This document shows, one piece after another, positions 35,629-44,784 of a stretch of 49,838 bases of DNA. A program made the translations under genes and the position numbers. How positions within the stretch are numbered: the stretch's first letter is position 1; every line of letters starts with the position of its first letter. The notes beneath the pieces are model-generated. The model made no database searches and was not told where the DNA came from. It worked only from the letters and a program-made list of their open reading frames with translations. Source of the DNA: JADGRF01 sp036382515 (GTDB taxonomy: Bacteria; Myxococcota_A; Polyangia; Polyangiales; JAFGIB01); NCBI GenBank assembly GCA_036382515.1, contig DASVHQ010000421.1:1-49838 (forward strand). Direction: 5' to 3'.

Positions 35629-36255
35629 CTATGAGGGCGACGTTTGCAAGCCCTTGGCGGCGGCCACGAAGGCGGCCACTTTGGCCGGATCCTTCACTCC
35701 CGGCGCCGACTCGACACCGCTCGCGACGTCAACGCAGAACGGTTGCACCGCGGCGACTGCAGCCGCCACGTTGTCCGGAGTGAGCCCGCCGGCCAGCGTG
35801 ACCTGCCTCGTGCGCGCGACCTCGGCCGCCAGGCGCCAGTCGAACGTGGCGCCCGTGCCGCCCTGTGCGCCCGGAACGTACGCATCCAGGAGCACGAATC
35901 TTCCGGGATAGCTCGCCACGAGGTCGAGCGAAGCACGGCCGCGCATGCGGATGGCCTTGTACGCGTGCGGCAGAAAGCGCTCGAGCAGCGCGGGCGGCTC
36001 GTCGCCGTGCAGCTGCACGCAGCGCAACGCAGTGCTGGCCTGCACGCGCGCGATCTCCTCGTACGGAGCATCCACGAACACGCCCACGGTCACGACCGCC
36101 GTGCCGACTGCGGAGACGATCGCAGCTGCGACATCGACCGGCACGCAGCGCGGCGAACCGGCGTAGAAGTTGAGGCCGATCGCATCCGCTCCGAGCTTCA
36201 CGCACGCGAGCGCGTCCGACACGCTCGTCACGCCGCACACCTTGACCGCGACCAT
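35629..36255 (-). CDS. trpF: Phosphoribosylanthranilate isomerase
   Basis: The 208-residue TIM-barrel enzyme catalyses the Amadori rearrangement of phosphoribosylanthranilate. VKVCGVTSVSDALAC holds the catalytic Cys and the substrate site. Further blocks are LGADAIGLNFYAGSPRCV, LQLHGDE-like VQLHGDEPPAL, LDAYVPGAQGGTG and the phosphate-binding LAGGLTPDNV and DVASGVESAPGVKD. It is first in the trpF-trpB-trpA operon; trpC, trpD and trpE are not in this window. A TAAGTT box ends 6 nt before the ATG, and no ribosome-binding site is seen. Confidence 0.97.
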   Translation of the reverse strand: MVAVKVCGVTSVSDALACVKLGADAIGLNFYAGSPRCVPVDVAAAIVSAVGTAVVTVGVFVDAPYEEIARVQASTALRCVQLHGDEPPALLERFLPHAYKAIRMRGRASLDLVASYPGRFVLLDAYVPGAQGGTGATFDWRLAAEVARTRQVTLAGGLTPDNVAAAVAAVQPFCVDVASGVESAPGVKDPAKVAAFVAAAKGLQTSPS

Positions 36256-36261
36256 CCCCGG

Positions 36262-36267
36262 AACTTA
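36262..36267 (-). promoter_or_regulatory. Candidate -10 box of trpF-trpB-trpA (leaderless)
   Basis: TAAGTT (minus strand) ends 6 nt before the trpF ATG at 36255. At normal spacing transcription would start at the start codon. If so, there is no room for a trp leader peptide or attenuator before trpF. Confidence 0.5.
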
Positions 36268-36297
36268 GTCGGCGCACGAGCCGCCCGCAACCATCGC

Positions 36298-36672
36298 TCA
36301 CAGCCGCAGCAACTCCTTGACCGTGGCAATCACCTGCGGAGCCTGGATGGGCTTGGTGATGTACGCGGACGCTCCGAGGGCCATGGCGCGCTCGCGGTCT
36401 TCCTTCGAGCCCTCGGTCGTGATCACGATCACCGGCACGTCCTTGTGGCGCTCGTCGGTGCGGATCTTCCGCACCAGCTTGAGACCATCCATGATCGGCA
36501 TGTTGATGTCGGTGATGATCAGATCGAAGCGTTCGGTCGCGAGCTTCTTCAGGCCGACGATGCCGTCATCCGCTTCTGTCACGGTCATGTTCTTGATGCG
36601 CGAAAGCGCAAACACGATGAGCTGACGCATCATCGGCGAGTCTTCGACCACAAGGCACGAGTAACCGGACAT
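36298..36672 (-). CDS. CheY-like single-domain response regulator (last gene of che operon)
   Basis: The 124-residue receiver has the acidic pair in VVEDSPMMRQL, the phospho-acceptor Asp55 in LIITDINMPIMDG, the switch Thr in VIVITTEGS and the Lys in YITKPI. No output domain is attached, as in CheY proteins that act by protein contact. It lies 3 bp after the GAF gene at the end of the che operon, and could serve as phosphate sink or as output. Its closest sequence feel is to FrzZ/CheY-type receivers with an NMP motif. Confidence 0.95.
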   Translation of the reverse strand: MSGYSCLVVEDSPMMRQLIVFALSRIKNMTVTEADDGIVGLKKLATERFDLIITDINMPIMDGLKLVRKIRTDERHKDVPVIVITTEGSKEDRERAMALGASAYITKPIQAPQVIATVKELLRL

Positions 36673-36675
36673 GGC

Positions 36676-37572
36676 TCAATCACCCATCTTCGCGTTGGAG
36701 ACGGCGGGAGGCGGCGGGCGCTCGCTGCCGTGCAAGTTTTGGTGCAGATCACGTAGAGCTGCACGTACGTTCCCTTCCCGTTCGAACAGGTTGGCAGCGA
36801 TCAGCGCCGTCGCCCCGTGTGCAGACAGCAACTTGAACAGCTCGTGATCCACCGGTTCCCACGCCGACTTGTGCGGCAAGAGCGTGTGGATGCTAATCAC
36901 CCCCACGACTTCGACGTCGAACACCAGCGGCACCACGGCGAGCGGCTCGCCCTTTCTAACTGGCGTCATCGGATCGGCGATGCGCGCCACACCGGTGAGG
37001 CAAGCGTCTGCGATCGGTCCGTCCTCGGCGGAGACTGCGAGCGGTTCCTTCTTGCCCGTGCGGCGAAAGGCGATCGGCAGTGCACGCCGGCCGTCCTCGC
37101 TGAGCGCGTAGATCACGAACTCCTGCGCGCCCACCAACTGCTCGAGCAGCTCGCAGACGTGGCGCACCACCCTGCGCAGTGAGAGCGTGCCGCCGAGCTG
37201 GAAGCTGGCAACGTAGAGGCTCGCCAGGTCGTTGAGCTCACGCTCGATCGTGCGAACGCTGGCCTCGTTCTGCTTGAAGGCGCGCTCCAGCTTGTCGGAG
37301 CGCGTCACCAGGGATTTACGCTCGCGTTCGAGCTGCTTGATCTTGGCGAGCAGCTCGGCCATCGCATCGTTGCTCGCGAGCTGCGAGCGCAGTCGCGAGT
37401 TCTCGTCTTCGAGCTTGCGCGCCTGCGTCTGCAGCTCCTGGTTCTCGCGGATCAGGTCTTCGGTGATCTCGACGCCCTTGCGCAAGAACTTGCGAACGAA
37501 GGTTTGGCGCTCGGCCTGCAGATCGGCAGGCGCTTCGCTCGTGCGGCGCTTGCGCGGTCGGACGCGTGTCAT
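36676..37572 (-). CDS. Coiled-coil GAF domain protein of the che operon
   Basis: The 298-residue soluble protein has a basic N-terminus (TRVRPRKRRTS), a long coiled coil at about residues 30-120 (ENQELQTQARKLEDENSRLR, LLAKIKQLERERKSLV) and a GAF domain at about 125-275 (LVGAQEFVIYALSEDGRRAL, PLAVVPLVFDVEVVGVISIH). The GAF domain may bind a small ligand or mediate protein contacts. Its place between cheB and the last cheY suggests a cytoplasmic input or scaffold; this is inference. The ATG at 37572 has AGGAG eight bases upstream, which rules out the longer in-frame start. Confidence 0.88.
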   Translation of the reverse strand: MTRVRPRKRRTSEAPADLQAERQTFVRKFLRKGVEITEDLIRENQELQTQARKLEDENSRLRSQLASNDAMAELLAKIKQLERERKSLVTRSDKLERAFKQNEASVRTIERELNDLASLYVASFQLGGTLSLRRVVRHVCELLEQLVGAQEFVIYALSEDGRRALPIAFRRTGKKEPLAVSAEDGPIADACLTGVARIADPMTPVRKGEPLAVVPLVFDVEVVGVISIHTLLPHKSAWEPVDHELFKLLSAHGATALIAANLFEREGNVRAALRDLHQNLHGSERPPPPAVSNAKMGD

Positions 37573-37600
37573 GATCGTGCTCCTGCTTCGCTGTGACTCA

Positions 37601-38701
37601 TCACGCAGCTCCTGGCGTGCCCGCGCACAGCGCGGCCACGCGGGCAATCAACTCAGGAAGTGGCAGGAGGGCATCCACTGCGCCGGTCTGCTGCGCGCAG
37701 CGCGGCATGCCGAAGATCACCGCGGTGTCTTCCGACTCGGCGAGCACCGTGCCGCGCGCGTTCTTGATCTCGACGACACCGCGCGCGCCGTCGTCGCCCA
37801 TGCCGGTGAGCACGATGCCCAGCGTGCGCTCGCCCGCGACCTTCGCCGCGCTCGAAAACAGCCGGTCCGCCGAGGGCGAATAGCGCTCGCCCGCCATGGC
37901 ATCCACCACGCGGGCGACGAGGCCCGAAGCGCGTGCCTCGATCTCGATCGATTTTCCGCCCGGGCAGACCAGCGCCTGCAGCGGGCGCAGCAAGGTGTCG
38001 CCCTCGGCTTCGCGCGTCGCGAAGGCGCTGATGCGGTCCAGCCGCTCGGCGAATGCGCGGGTGAAGCGCTCGGGCATGTGTTGCGCCACGACGATCGCGA
38101 CGTTCGACTTCGCAGGCAGCTGCGAGAAGAGATCCAGCAAGGCCGTGGGACCACCGGTGGAGGCGGCGATCACGACCAGGCGAGAGAGCACGACGCTCTC
38201 CGGCGTGCGCGCAGGCGGCAGAGCACGCGTGTCGAGCACGACGCGCTCCGCGGGGCCGCGCTCGGGCGGCACGGAGCTGCGGCTTCGGCCGGAGATGCCT
38301 GCCGGTGACAGCTGCCGCACGATCGCCACCATGCGCACCAGCTGCTCGCGCACGCTGTCGATCTGCCCGGTGAGCAGTGCCTGCGGCTTGGCAACGAAGT
38401 CGATCGCTCCGAGCTCGAGCGCACGAAACGCGTTCTCCTTGGCGGAGTGACTCGAAACGACGACCACGGGCGTGGGCCGCGCAGCCATCAGCAGCCGCAA
38501 GAACGTGAACCCGTCCATGCGTGGCATCTCGAGATCGAGCGTGATCAGGTCGGGCGTGAGGGAGACGGCCAAACGCAGCGCCTCGTCACCGTCACCTGCA
38601 ACACCGACCACCTGCACGCCCGCGATCTGCGTGAGCAGCTCGCAGAGCATGCGCCGGTTGATCGCGGAGTCGTCGACCACGAGCACGCGCAAGTCTTTCA
38701 T
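37601..38701 (-). CDS. cheB: Chemoreceptor methylesterase/deamidase CheB
   Basis: The 366-residue protein has an N-terminal receiver domain with Asp10/Asp11 (VVDDS) and phospho-acceptor Asp56 (TLDLEMPRMDG). A linker follows, then the C-terminal methylesterase with the catalytic Ser in IAASTGGPTAL, His in VAQHMPERFT and Asp in TGMGDDGARG. It removes methyl groups from receptor glutamates, opposing CheR. The ATG at 38701 overlaps the cheR stop by 4 bp. All catalytic motifs are intact although no receptor gene is nearby. Confidence 0.97.
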   Translation of the reverse strand: MKDLRVLVVDDSAINRRMLCELLTQIAGVQVVGVAGDGDEALRLAVSLTPDLITLDLEMPRMDGFTFLRLLMAARPTPVVVVSSHSAKENAFRALELGAIDFVAKPQALLTGQIDSVREQLVRMVAIVRQLSPAGISGRSRSSVPPERGPAERVVLDTRALPPARTPESVVLSRLVVIAASTGGPTALLDLFSQLPAKSNVAIVVAQHMPERFTRAFAERLDRISAFATREAEGDTLLRPLQALVCPGGKSIEIEARASGLVARVVDAMAGERYSPSADRLFSSAAKVAGERTLGIVLTGMGDDGARGVVEIKNARGTVLAESEDTAVIFGMPRCAQQTGAVDALLPLPELIARVAALCAGTPGAA

Positions 38702-39579
38702 CGTGCAGTTCTCCCGGGCTGCGTCGAGTCGGTGCGCGCGGGCTTGCGATACGCAAGGTCGCCGCGCAGATGCGCCAGCTCGAAGGCCGTGGACGTGTTC
38801 AGCAGTGACTCGCTGTGGCCCAGCATGAGATAGCCCTCGGGGTGCAGCCGGTCGAAGAACGCCTGGATCACGCGGCTCCTGGAAGCATTGTCGAAGTATA
38901 TCAGGACATTGCGGCAGAAAATCGCGTCGACCCGACCCAGCATCGCGACGCGAGCCTCGTCGAGCAGGTTGAAGTGGCCGAAGTGGCACATGGCTCGGAT
39001 CGCCGGGTCGACGGCCCGGCCCTCGGGCGTGCTCACGAAGTAGCCCTGGTAATCGTTGCCCATCGCGCGAAAGCTCGACTCGCCGTACACGCCCCGGCGC
39101 GCCGTGTGTAGGACTCGTCGGGAAATGTCGTTGCCGAAGATCCGGACATCCCAGCCTTCGAACAGACCCGAACGAGCCACCAAGATGGCGAGCGTGTATA
39201 CCTCTTCGCCGGTGGAACAGCCGGCGCTCCACAGAGTCAAGCTACGACGCACGCGCGCAGACTGCTTCAGATCCACGAGCACCTGTTGCTCGAACGCGCG
39301 CAGCTGCGGCTGCTCGCGAAAGAAGTACGTCTCGTTCGTGGTCACCGCCTCGAGCGCGCGCTCGATCTCCGCTTTGCGTTGCGGGTGGTAGCGCAGGTAC
39401 TGGTAGTAAGCGTTCCAACTGGGCAGTCGCAACGCGACCACGCGCTCGCCGAGCTTGCGCTCGACGGTAAGCCGCGCCTCCTCCGACAACATGATCCCGG
39501 CCAGCTCGTTGATCAGCTCGCGCAACAAGCGAAACTCGGTGGACTCGAGCCTGGGCTGCGCCAGCGACGCCGACGACAT
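38698..39579 (-). CDS. cheR: Chemoreceptor methyltransferase CheR
   Basis: The 293-residue SAM-dependent enzyme methylates receptor glutamates. The N-terminal helical domain (FRLLRELINELAGIMLSEEA) is followed by the catalytic domain with TTNETYFFREQPQL, the SAM loop LWSAGCSTGEEVYTLAIL, and IFCRNVLIYFD. It is the standard length, with no TPR extension. The ATG at 39579 (MSSASLAQPRL) lies 1 bp beyond the HEAT-gene stop; the longer in-frame start is not supported by homology. Confidence 0.97.
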   Translation of the reverse strand: MSSASLAQPRLESTEFRLLRELINELAGIMLSEEARLTVERKLGERVVALRLPSWNAYYQYLRYHPQRKAEIERALEAVTTNETYFFREQPQLRAFEQQVLVDLKQSARVRRSLTLWSAGCSTGEEVYTLAILVARSGLFEGWDVRIFGNDISRRVLHTARRGVYGESSFRAMGNDYQGYFVSTPEGRAVDPAIRAMCHFGHFNLLDEARVAMLGRVDAIFCRNVLIYFDNASRSRVIQAFFDRLHPEGYLMLGHSESLLNTSTAFELAHLRGDLAYRKPARTDSTQPGRTAR

Positions 39580-39580
39580 A

Positions 39581-41629
39581 CTAGCGTGCCTCCAACACGG
39601 CCACCGCTTGCTCGATCGCGTCACGCACGAGCGCATCGCGCTCCAGTAGCAGACGCGCGCGCAGCGCGGCGAGCGCGCCCGAATCCCCGCTCTGCCCGAG
39701 CAACACGGCCGCTGCTTGCCGTACGTCCCAAGCTGCATGGTCGAGGGCGATCGCTATGCGCGCAGCACTGCGTTTCCCTCCGGCGGCAGCCAGTGCCGCG
39801 AGCGCTTGCTTCACGACCTCGGCGTCGGAATCACCGAGTGACTCGACCAGGAGATCATCGAACGCCGGATCGGACAAGCCCTGCAAACCTTGCATCGCGA
39901 ACACGCGCACACCGGGCGGCCCCACGCGCGCGAGCTTGCGCAAGCGCGTCACGGCACGCGGATCACCGAACGCGGCGAGCGCACCCGCCAGAGCGACTTG
40001 GACGTCCGCAGCGCTGCTGTCGAAGAGCAGCAAGGCCTCGATGGCGCGCGTGGTGCCGTCGTGCATGCGAGGCAGGACGTCGATGGCTGCCACCTGCACT
40101 TGCGGGTCCTCGTCGTTCAACGCGAGCGCAACCAACTCGACCGCCGATTCACCGCCGAGCAGCGACAGGCCAGCGATCGCGGCGACACGACTGTCGGCCG
40201 AGTCCGAGAGCAGCGCCGAGCGCAGCCTGGGTAGCGCGTCGCTCAGCCGCAACGTCACGAGCAATTCGGCCAACGTTGCGGCGGCCGCACCCGAGATCAC
40301 CACGGCAGCGAGCGCCTGCGCAACCGCGGCGGCGTCGCGTGCGGCGAGCACGCGCAGCGCACCGGCGGCCGCGATCGCGATATCATGCTGCTCGGCTTGC
40401 GCCTTGCTCACGAGCCCCGCAGCGTCCGCCGCTTCACCGACCGCACCGAGCGCCTGGAGCGCAGCCACCTGCACGTGGACGTCCGGGTCGTCGATCGCTT
40501 CGCGCAGCCGCGCCGCAAGCGTGTCGGCGAGCACAGAACGTGCTGCATCGCTGCCGCGCCGCGGTGTGGCGGTGACGATGGCCGAGGCGAGCGAGAAGGC
40601 TGCAGCACGATGCGCGGCCAGGGGCCCTGCGAGCTCCAGCGCAGCCGCGGCCGCACGCTCTTGCCAGCCCGAGAACGCGGCCGTCAGGTCGGACGCCGGC
40701 ACCGAACGCTCCAACAGCTGCAACGCTGCCTGGACGGCAGCGGGATCTTGCGCGCACCCGAGCAAGGACAGTGCAGCCAGCGCGCACGCGAGCTCCTCGG
40801 CTTGCTGCGCGAGCTCCACGATGTTGTGCCGCGCCTGCGGCGTCGCCGCGCGCAGACCGGCGCCGATCGGCTCCGACAGCTGCGGGTCGCTGCCCAGCAA
40901 ACGCTGCAGCCCCTGCACCGCGCAAACCCGCACGTGGCTCGAGCGATCTTCGAGCGCATCGAGCAACGGCCGCACCGCGCGCGCATCGCCCGAGCGACCG
41001 AGCGAAGGCAGCGCGATGCGGCCGAGCACACGATCGGAGAGCAGCGGGGACAGCTCGCTCCAGGGCACACGCACCTCGAGCTTCTGCAGCGCATCGAGTG
41101 CAGCCGCGCGCAGGAAGGTCTCGCCCGTGGCCAGCCGTTGCCGCAAGGCTGCTTCTGCGCGCGGACCGCCGAGACTGGCGAGCGCGTCCATGGCGGACAC
41201 CGCGTTCACCGAATCGTCGCCGCGCAGCGTTTCCACCAGCGTCGAAAGCACTTCGTCCACGCCGTCGCAGACCAGCGTGTCGATCAAGAACTTGCGTGCG
41301 TTCGGCTCGACCTGCGGCAGCGCCTTGATCACCGCGCGCGCACCCGCTGCGCCGAGGCTCTGCAAGACCTCGCGAGCCGCCGTGCGCAGGCCGACGTTGC
41401 TGCCCTGGCACACGGCGTCGATCAGTCCGGGCAGGAGATCGAACTCCATGGCCAGCTGACGCACGATACGCACCGCCTCCTGACGCACACGCCAATCCGT
41501 GTCGCCGAGGGCATCGAGCAAGGGACCTGCATGCGCGGGATCGGCGTGCGCGCCCGCGGCCAGCACGGCGTTGCGCCGCACCTCGACGTCGGCATCCGCG
41601 AGCGCAACTCGGAGCTCGGCTTGGGTCAC
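39581..41629 (-). CDS. HEAT-repeat protein of the che operon
   Basis: The 682-residue protein is built of HEAT/PBS-lyase-type helical repeats from end to end. Each is about 30 residues, with patterns such as ADADVEVRRNAVLAAGA, LGDTDWRVRQEAVRIV, LEDRSSHVRVCAVQGL, LNDEDPQVQVAAIDVL and LGDSDAEVVKQALAAL. There is no signal peptide or membrane segment. HEAT proteins encoded in che clusters are known in myxobacteria and are thought to act as scaffolds or adaptors. The ATG overlaps the cheW stop by 4 bp and the stop lies 1 bp before cheR, so it is tightly embedded between core che genes. Confidence 0.93.
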   Translation of the reverse strand: MTQAELRVALADADVEVRRNAVLAAGAHADPAHAGPLLDALGDTDWRVRQEAVRIVRQLAMEFDLLPGLIDAVCQGSNVGLRTAAREVLQSLGAAGARAVIKALPQVEPNARKFLIDTLVCDGVDEVLSTLVETLRGDDSVNAVSAMDALASLGGPRAEAALRQRLATGETFLRAAALDALQKLEVRVPWSELSPLLSDRVLGRIALPSLGRSGDARAVRPLLDALEDRSSHVRVCAVQGLQRLLGSDPQLSEPIGAGLRAATPQARHNIVELAQQAEELACALAALSLLGCAQDPAAVQAALQLLERSVPASDLTAAFSGWQERAAAAALELAGPLAAHRAAAFSLASAIVTATPRRGSDAARSVLADTLAARLREAIDDPDVHVQVAALQALGAVGEAADAAGLVSKAQAEQHDIAIAAAGALRVLAARDAAAVAQALAAVVISGAAAATLAELLVTLRLSDALPRLRSALLSDSADSRVAAIAGLSLLGGESAVELVALALNDEDPQVQVAAIDVLPRMHDGTTRAIEALLLFDSSAADVQVALAGALAAFGDPRAVTRLRKLARVGPPGVRVFAMQGLQGLSDPAFDDLLVESLGDSDAEVVKQALAALAAAGGKRSAARIAIALDHAAWDVRQAAAVLLGQSGDSGALAALRARLLLERDALVRDAIEQAVAVLEAR

Positions 41630-42114
41630 CTGGCCTCCGGCGCGAGCAACCCAACATTCTCTGGCAGCTCATCGACGACGTTCGTGATGCGGTCGACGTC
41701 GACGACGAAGAGTAGACGCCCATGGTGCGAGTACGCAGCTGTGATCGCCCGCTGCGCGCTGCCGGCGCCCAGCTCTGGCACGTTGCGCGCCTCGGCATCC
41801 TGCACCTTGAACACCTCGTTCACGCGATCGACGACCAGCCCGAGCAGCCGCGGACCGCGGTTCACGATGAGCCAGCGCGCCGGCCCGGTCTGCTCGCCGT
41901 CCTCGACCTCGAAGCGCACTCGCAAGTCGATGATGGTGACCACGTGGCCGCGATGGTCCACCACGCCGACCACAATCGCAGGCGCATGTGGCAAGGTCTG
42001 CATGGGCAAGGGGCGAATGATTTCGCGCACGCGCTCGATCGGCAACGCATACGAGACAGCACCGACATCGAAGCCCACGAGCGCCTGTTCGGTCGATCGA
42101 CTATTCATGGGCAT
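41626..42114 (-). CDS. cheW: CheW-family adaptor (first of two)
   Basis: The 162-residue CheW protein couples the kinase to receptors. FDVGAVSYALPIERVREIIR, VGVVDHRGHVVTIIDLRVRF and LGLVVDRVNEVFKV are the three usual blocks. It overlaps the second cheW by 14 bp upstream and the HEAT gene by 4 bp downstream. The two CheW copies differ clearly in sequence, so they may link different partners; this is inference. Confidence 0.94.
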   Translation of the reverse strand: MPMNSRSTEQALVGFDVGAVSYALPIERVREIIRPLPMQTLPHAPAIVVGVVDHRGHVVTIIDLRVRFEVEDGEQTGPARWLIVNRGPRLLGLVVDRVNEVFKVQDAEARNVPELGAGSAQRAITAAYSHHGRLLFVVDVDRITNVVDELPENVGLLAPEAR

Positions 42115-42670
42115 GCCGTTTGAAGAGAGCGATCGGGTCGAGCAGGATCAAGATTTCGGCCGCGCTCTGCTGGGCGGCGGCCGCACGCGCAGAGGCCACG
42201 CGCGCGGCGCCAGCGCCCTGTGTCTTGCGCTGACCGGGCCTGCCGATGCCCATCACGTACGAGCTGGTCTCGCCCCCAAGCACCGAAGCCAGCTCCACCT
42301 CGTCTTCGCTCAGACGATAGACCTGCAGCACTCGATCGCACAAGAGACCGAGCACCTCGTCGCCCTGGTCGATGAGCAGCACGCGTGTGCGCTGGCCGAT
42401 GGCGGCGCACGGCAGATCGAGCTTCTTGCGCAGATCGAAGAGTGTGGTCACCTGTCCGCGCACCGAGACGATGCCAAGCACCTCGGCCGGCGCGCGGGGT
42501 ACCTCTGCGATGGGAGGCACGCGCATGATCTCGCGTACGCACGACAGCGGCAGCGCGTAACACTCGCTGCCGACCATGAAAGCCAGGAACTCCCGGATGC
42601 CCGCCTCTTCGACGCGCCCACTGAGACGTGGCGTCGCCGGTGAGGCGGACAGCATGCGGTCGCCGCTCAT
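42101..42670 (-). CDS. cheW: CheW-family adaptor (second of two)
   Basis: The 189-residue CheW protein has a ~25-residue N-terminal extension, then FLAFMVGSECYALPLSCVRE, LGIVSVRGQVTTLFDLRKKL and LGLLCDRVLQVYRL. An insertion of about 40 Arg/Ala-rich residues near the C-terminus (RPGQRKTQGAGAARVASARA) separates it from the last strands (AEILILLDPIALF). The ATG overlaps the cheA stop by 4 bp. Confidence 0.94.
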   Translation of the reverse strand: MSGDRMLSASPATPRLSGRVEEAGIREFLAFMVGSECYALPLSCVREIMRVPPIAEVPRAPAEVLGIVSVRGQVTTLFDLRKKLDLPCAAIGQRTRVLLIDQGDEVLGLLCDRVLQVYRLSEDEVELASVLGGETSSYVMGIGRPGQRKTQGAGAARVASARAAAAQQSAAEILILLDPIALFKRHAHE

Positions 42671-44781
42671 TGCAGCCCTCCCAGTGACAGGGGTGTGCTG
42701 CGTCCGATCAGCACTTCTTCGATGATCGCAGCCGCGTCGAGCACCAGCACCAGGCGCTGATCACCGAGATCCGTCGCACCCGAAACGCCTCGGATCTGCG
42801 AGAGCGAACGACCCAGGCCCTTGATGACGATGTCTTGCTGACCCGACAACCGGTCCACACACAGCCCCAGGCGCTTGTTGCCGACACTGACTACCACCAC
42901 GAACAGGTCTCGGTGCTCCTGGGTGGTCGCCGTGAAACCGAAGATATCCCCGAGCCTGCACAGCGGCAGCGTGGTGCCACGCAAGGTCAGCACCTCGCGC
43001 CCCTCGACCGTGCGCACCGCCGACGCCGGCAAGCGCAGCGCCTCTTGCACCACCGCCAGCGGTATCGCGAGCAGCCTACCTCGCACCTCGAAGAGCAGCG
43101 CACTGATGATCGCCAGCGTGATGGGCAGCGTGATCGTGACCTTGGTCCCGACACCGACTTCGCTCGTGAGGTCGACCGAGCCACCTAGACGCGTGATGTT
43201 GGTCTTCACCACATCCATGCCGATGCCACGACCGGAGAGATCGGTGACGGTCGTCGCGGTGCTGAAGCCGGGCAAGAAGACCACGTGCAAAAGCTCGTCG
43301 CGTGACAAGTCGCTGGCGGCATGCTCGGTCAACAGACCCTTGCGCACCGCGGCCTCGCGAATCATCGCGCTGTCGATGCCGCGACCGTCGTCCGACAGCT
43401 CGATCACGACGTGGTTGCCCTTCTGGTAGGCGCTGATCGCCAGCGTCGCAACGGCCGGTTTACCGGCACCGGCGCGCCCCGTCGCGCTCTCGACACCATG
43501 ATCGATCGCGTTGCGCACCATGTGCATCATCGGATCGGCGAGCTCCTCGGCGATCAGCTTGTCGACCTCGGTGTCACCGCCGGTGATCAGCAGACGCACT
43601 TCTTTCTTTTGCTCGCGCGCCACCTGCCGCACGATCACGGCCACCTTGTCGAAGAGCTGTGCGAGCGGGACCATGCGGATGTCCAGCACGCCCTCTTGCA
43701 CCTCCGACAGGTGCCTGCCGAAAGCGCGTTGAACGCGGTGGGCCTCGTTCCACAGCGTCTGGTCTACGCTGCTGCGTAGCTTGTCGACCAGACGACTGAG
43801 CGTCGCACGCACCGTGCCCAGCTCGCCCACCACGTTCATCAGGTTGTCGAGCTTGCGAATGTCGACGCGCACGGCGCTGGTGAGCGAGCGCAACGACAGC
43901 TCGCTCGGAGGCTCGGGCGCGCTGCGCTGCAGCGCTGCGGCCCGTGGTGCAGGTGCGGCAAGCGAATTCGATGCCGCTGACGGCGGCGCAAGGCTCTTGA
44001 CGCGCGCGTCACTTCCCTCGGCCCCCGACGCCCTGCGCAGCACGAGCGACAGGCTCGCATCCGGACGATTGAGCGCTGCGCGCAGCTCGCTCTCGGCCTT
44101 GCGCGTGGCCAGCAGCATCTCGATCTCGATCACGTCCCCGCCACCGCCCTCCATGCTCGGCAGATACGTGATGATCTCTGCGATGCTCTTGACGCGCTCC
44201 TTGAGCTGCTCGAGCGCAGTGTCGATCACGTCGAGCGCCAGGCGCACACGCAGGCGAAACACGCTCAGGCCCTCTTCGAAGTTGGTGCGCAGGCGGTGCT
44301 CTTCGTACTCGGTGAGCACGCCGAGCATGCTGGGGTCGAGCTCGTACTGGTCCAGCACGTCGTGGGCCGTCGCCTTGGCTCGCGCCAGGGCACGCACGCT
44401 CTCTGCAAACCCGTCGATGTCGACGTTGGCCGGCTCGCCGACAGCCTTGGCCTCGCCGAGCAGCCGCGAGAAGCCTTCGACACCCTCGAAGAGCACGTCG
44501 AGCACCTGCTGCGTGAGGTCGATGCGACCCAGGCGCAAATTCTCCATCAAGTCCTCGAGCACGTGCGACAGCCGCCCGAGGCGCTCGAAGCCGAACATCC
44601 CCGACAGACCCTTGAGCGTGTGCACGCCGCGAAACAGATCGTTGAGCGTCTCGGCCGAACGCTGGCCGCGCCGCTGGCCTTCGTCGAGCATCAGCAGGTC
44701 GCGCGACAAGGTCTCGATCAGCTCCTGCGCCTCGGCCAGGAACTCTTCGCGCGCCTTGTCGCCTTCTTTGCCCTGGCTCAC
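42667..44781 (-). CDS. cheA: Chemotaxis histidine kinase CheA
   Basis: The 704-residue kinase has an N-terminal HPt domain with phospho-acceptor His54 in LFRGVHTLKGLSGMFGF. Residues ~150-250 form a distinct helical/beta region (LTEYEEHRLRTNFEEGLSVF, IAEIITYLPS) in place of a recognisable P2 domain. After a Pro/Ala/Ser linker (~260-295) come the dimerisation helices (VRVDIRKLDNLMNVVGELGT), the HATPase domain (N box HMVRNAIDHG, G1 DDGRGID, G2 GRGIGMD) and a C-terminal CheW-like domain. No receiver is fused. It lies 3 bp after the first cheY and overlaps cheW. Confidence 0.97.
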   Translation of the reverse strand: MSQGKEGDKAREEFLAEAQELIETLSRDLLMLDEGQRRGQRSAETLNDLFRGVHTLKGLSGMFGFERLGRLSHVLEDLMENLRLGRIDLTQQVLDVLFEGVEGFSRLLGEAKAVGEPANVDIDGFAESVRALARAKATAHDVLDQYELDPSMLGVLTEYEEHRLRTNFEEGLSVFRLRVRLALDVIDTALEQLKERVKSIAEIITYLPSMEGGGGDVIEIEMLLATRKAESELRAALNRPDASLSLVLRRASGAEGSDARVKSLAPPSAASNSLAAPAPRAAALQRSAPEPPSELSLRSLTSAVRVDIRKLDNLMNVVGELGTVRATLSRLVDKLRSSVDQTLWNEAHRVQRAFGRHLSEVQEGVLDIRMVPLAQLFDKVAVIVRQVAREQKKEVRLLITGGDTEVDKLIAEELADPMMHMVRNAIDHGVESATGRAGAGKPAVATLAISAYQKGNHVVIELSDDGRGIDSAMIREAAVRKGLLTEHAASDLSRDELLHVVFLPGFSTATTVTDLSGRGIGMDVVKTNITRLGGSVDLTSEVGVGTKVTITLPITLAIISALLFEVRGRLLAIPLAVVQEALRLPASAVRTVEGREVLTLRGTTLPLCRLGDIFGFTATTQEHRDLFVVVVSVGNKRLGLCVDRLSGQQDIVIKGLGRSLSQIRGVSGATDLGDQRLVLVLDAAAIIEEVLIGRSTPLSLGGLQ

Positions 44782-44784
44782 GGC

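Noticed and set aside
39756..41459. 567-codon Ser/Ala-rich plus-strand frame opposite the HEAT gene
   Set aside because: The Ser/Ala-rich composition is what antisense translation of an Ala/Leu/Glu helical repeat gene gives; no start signal.
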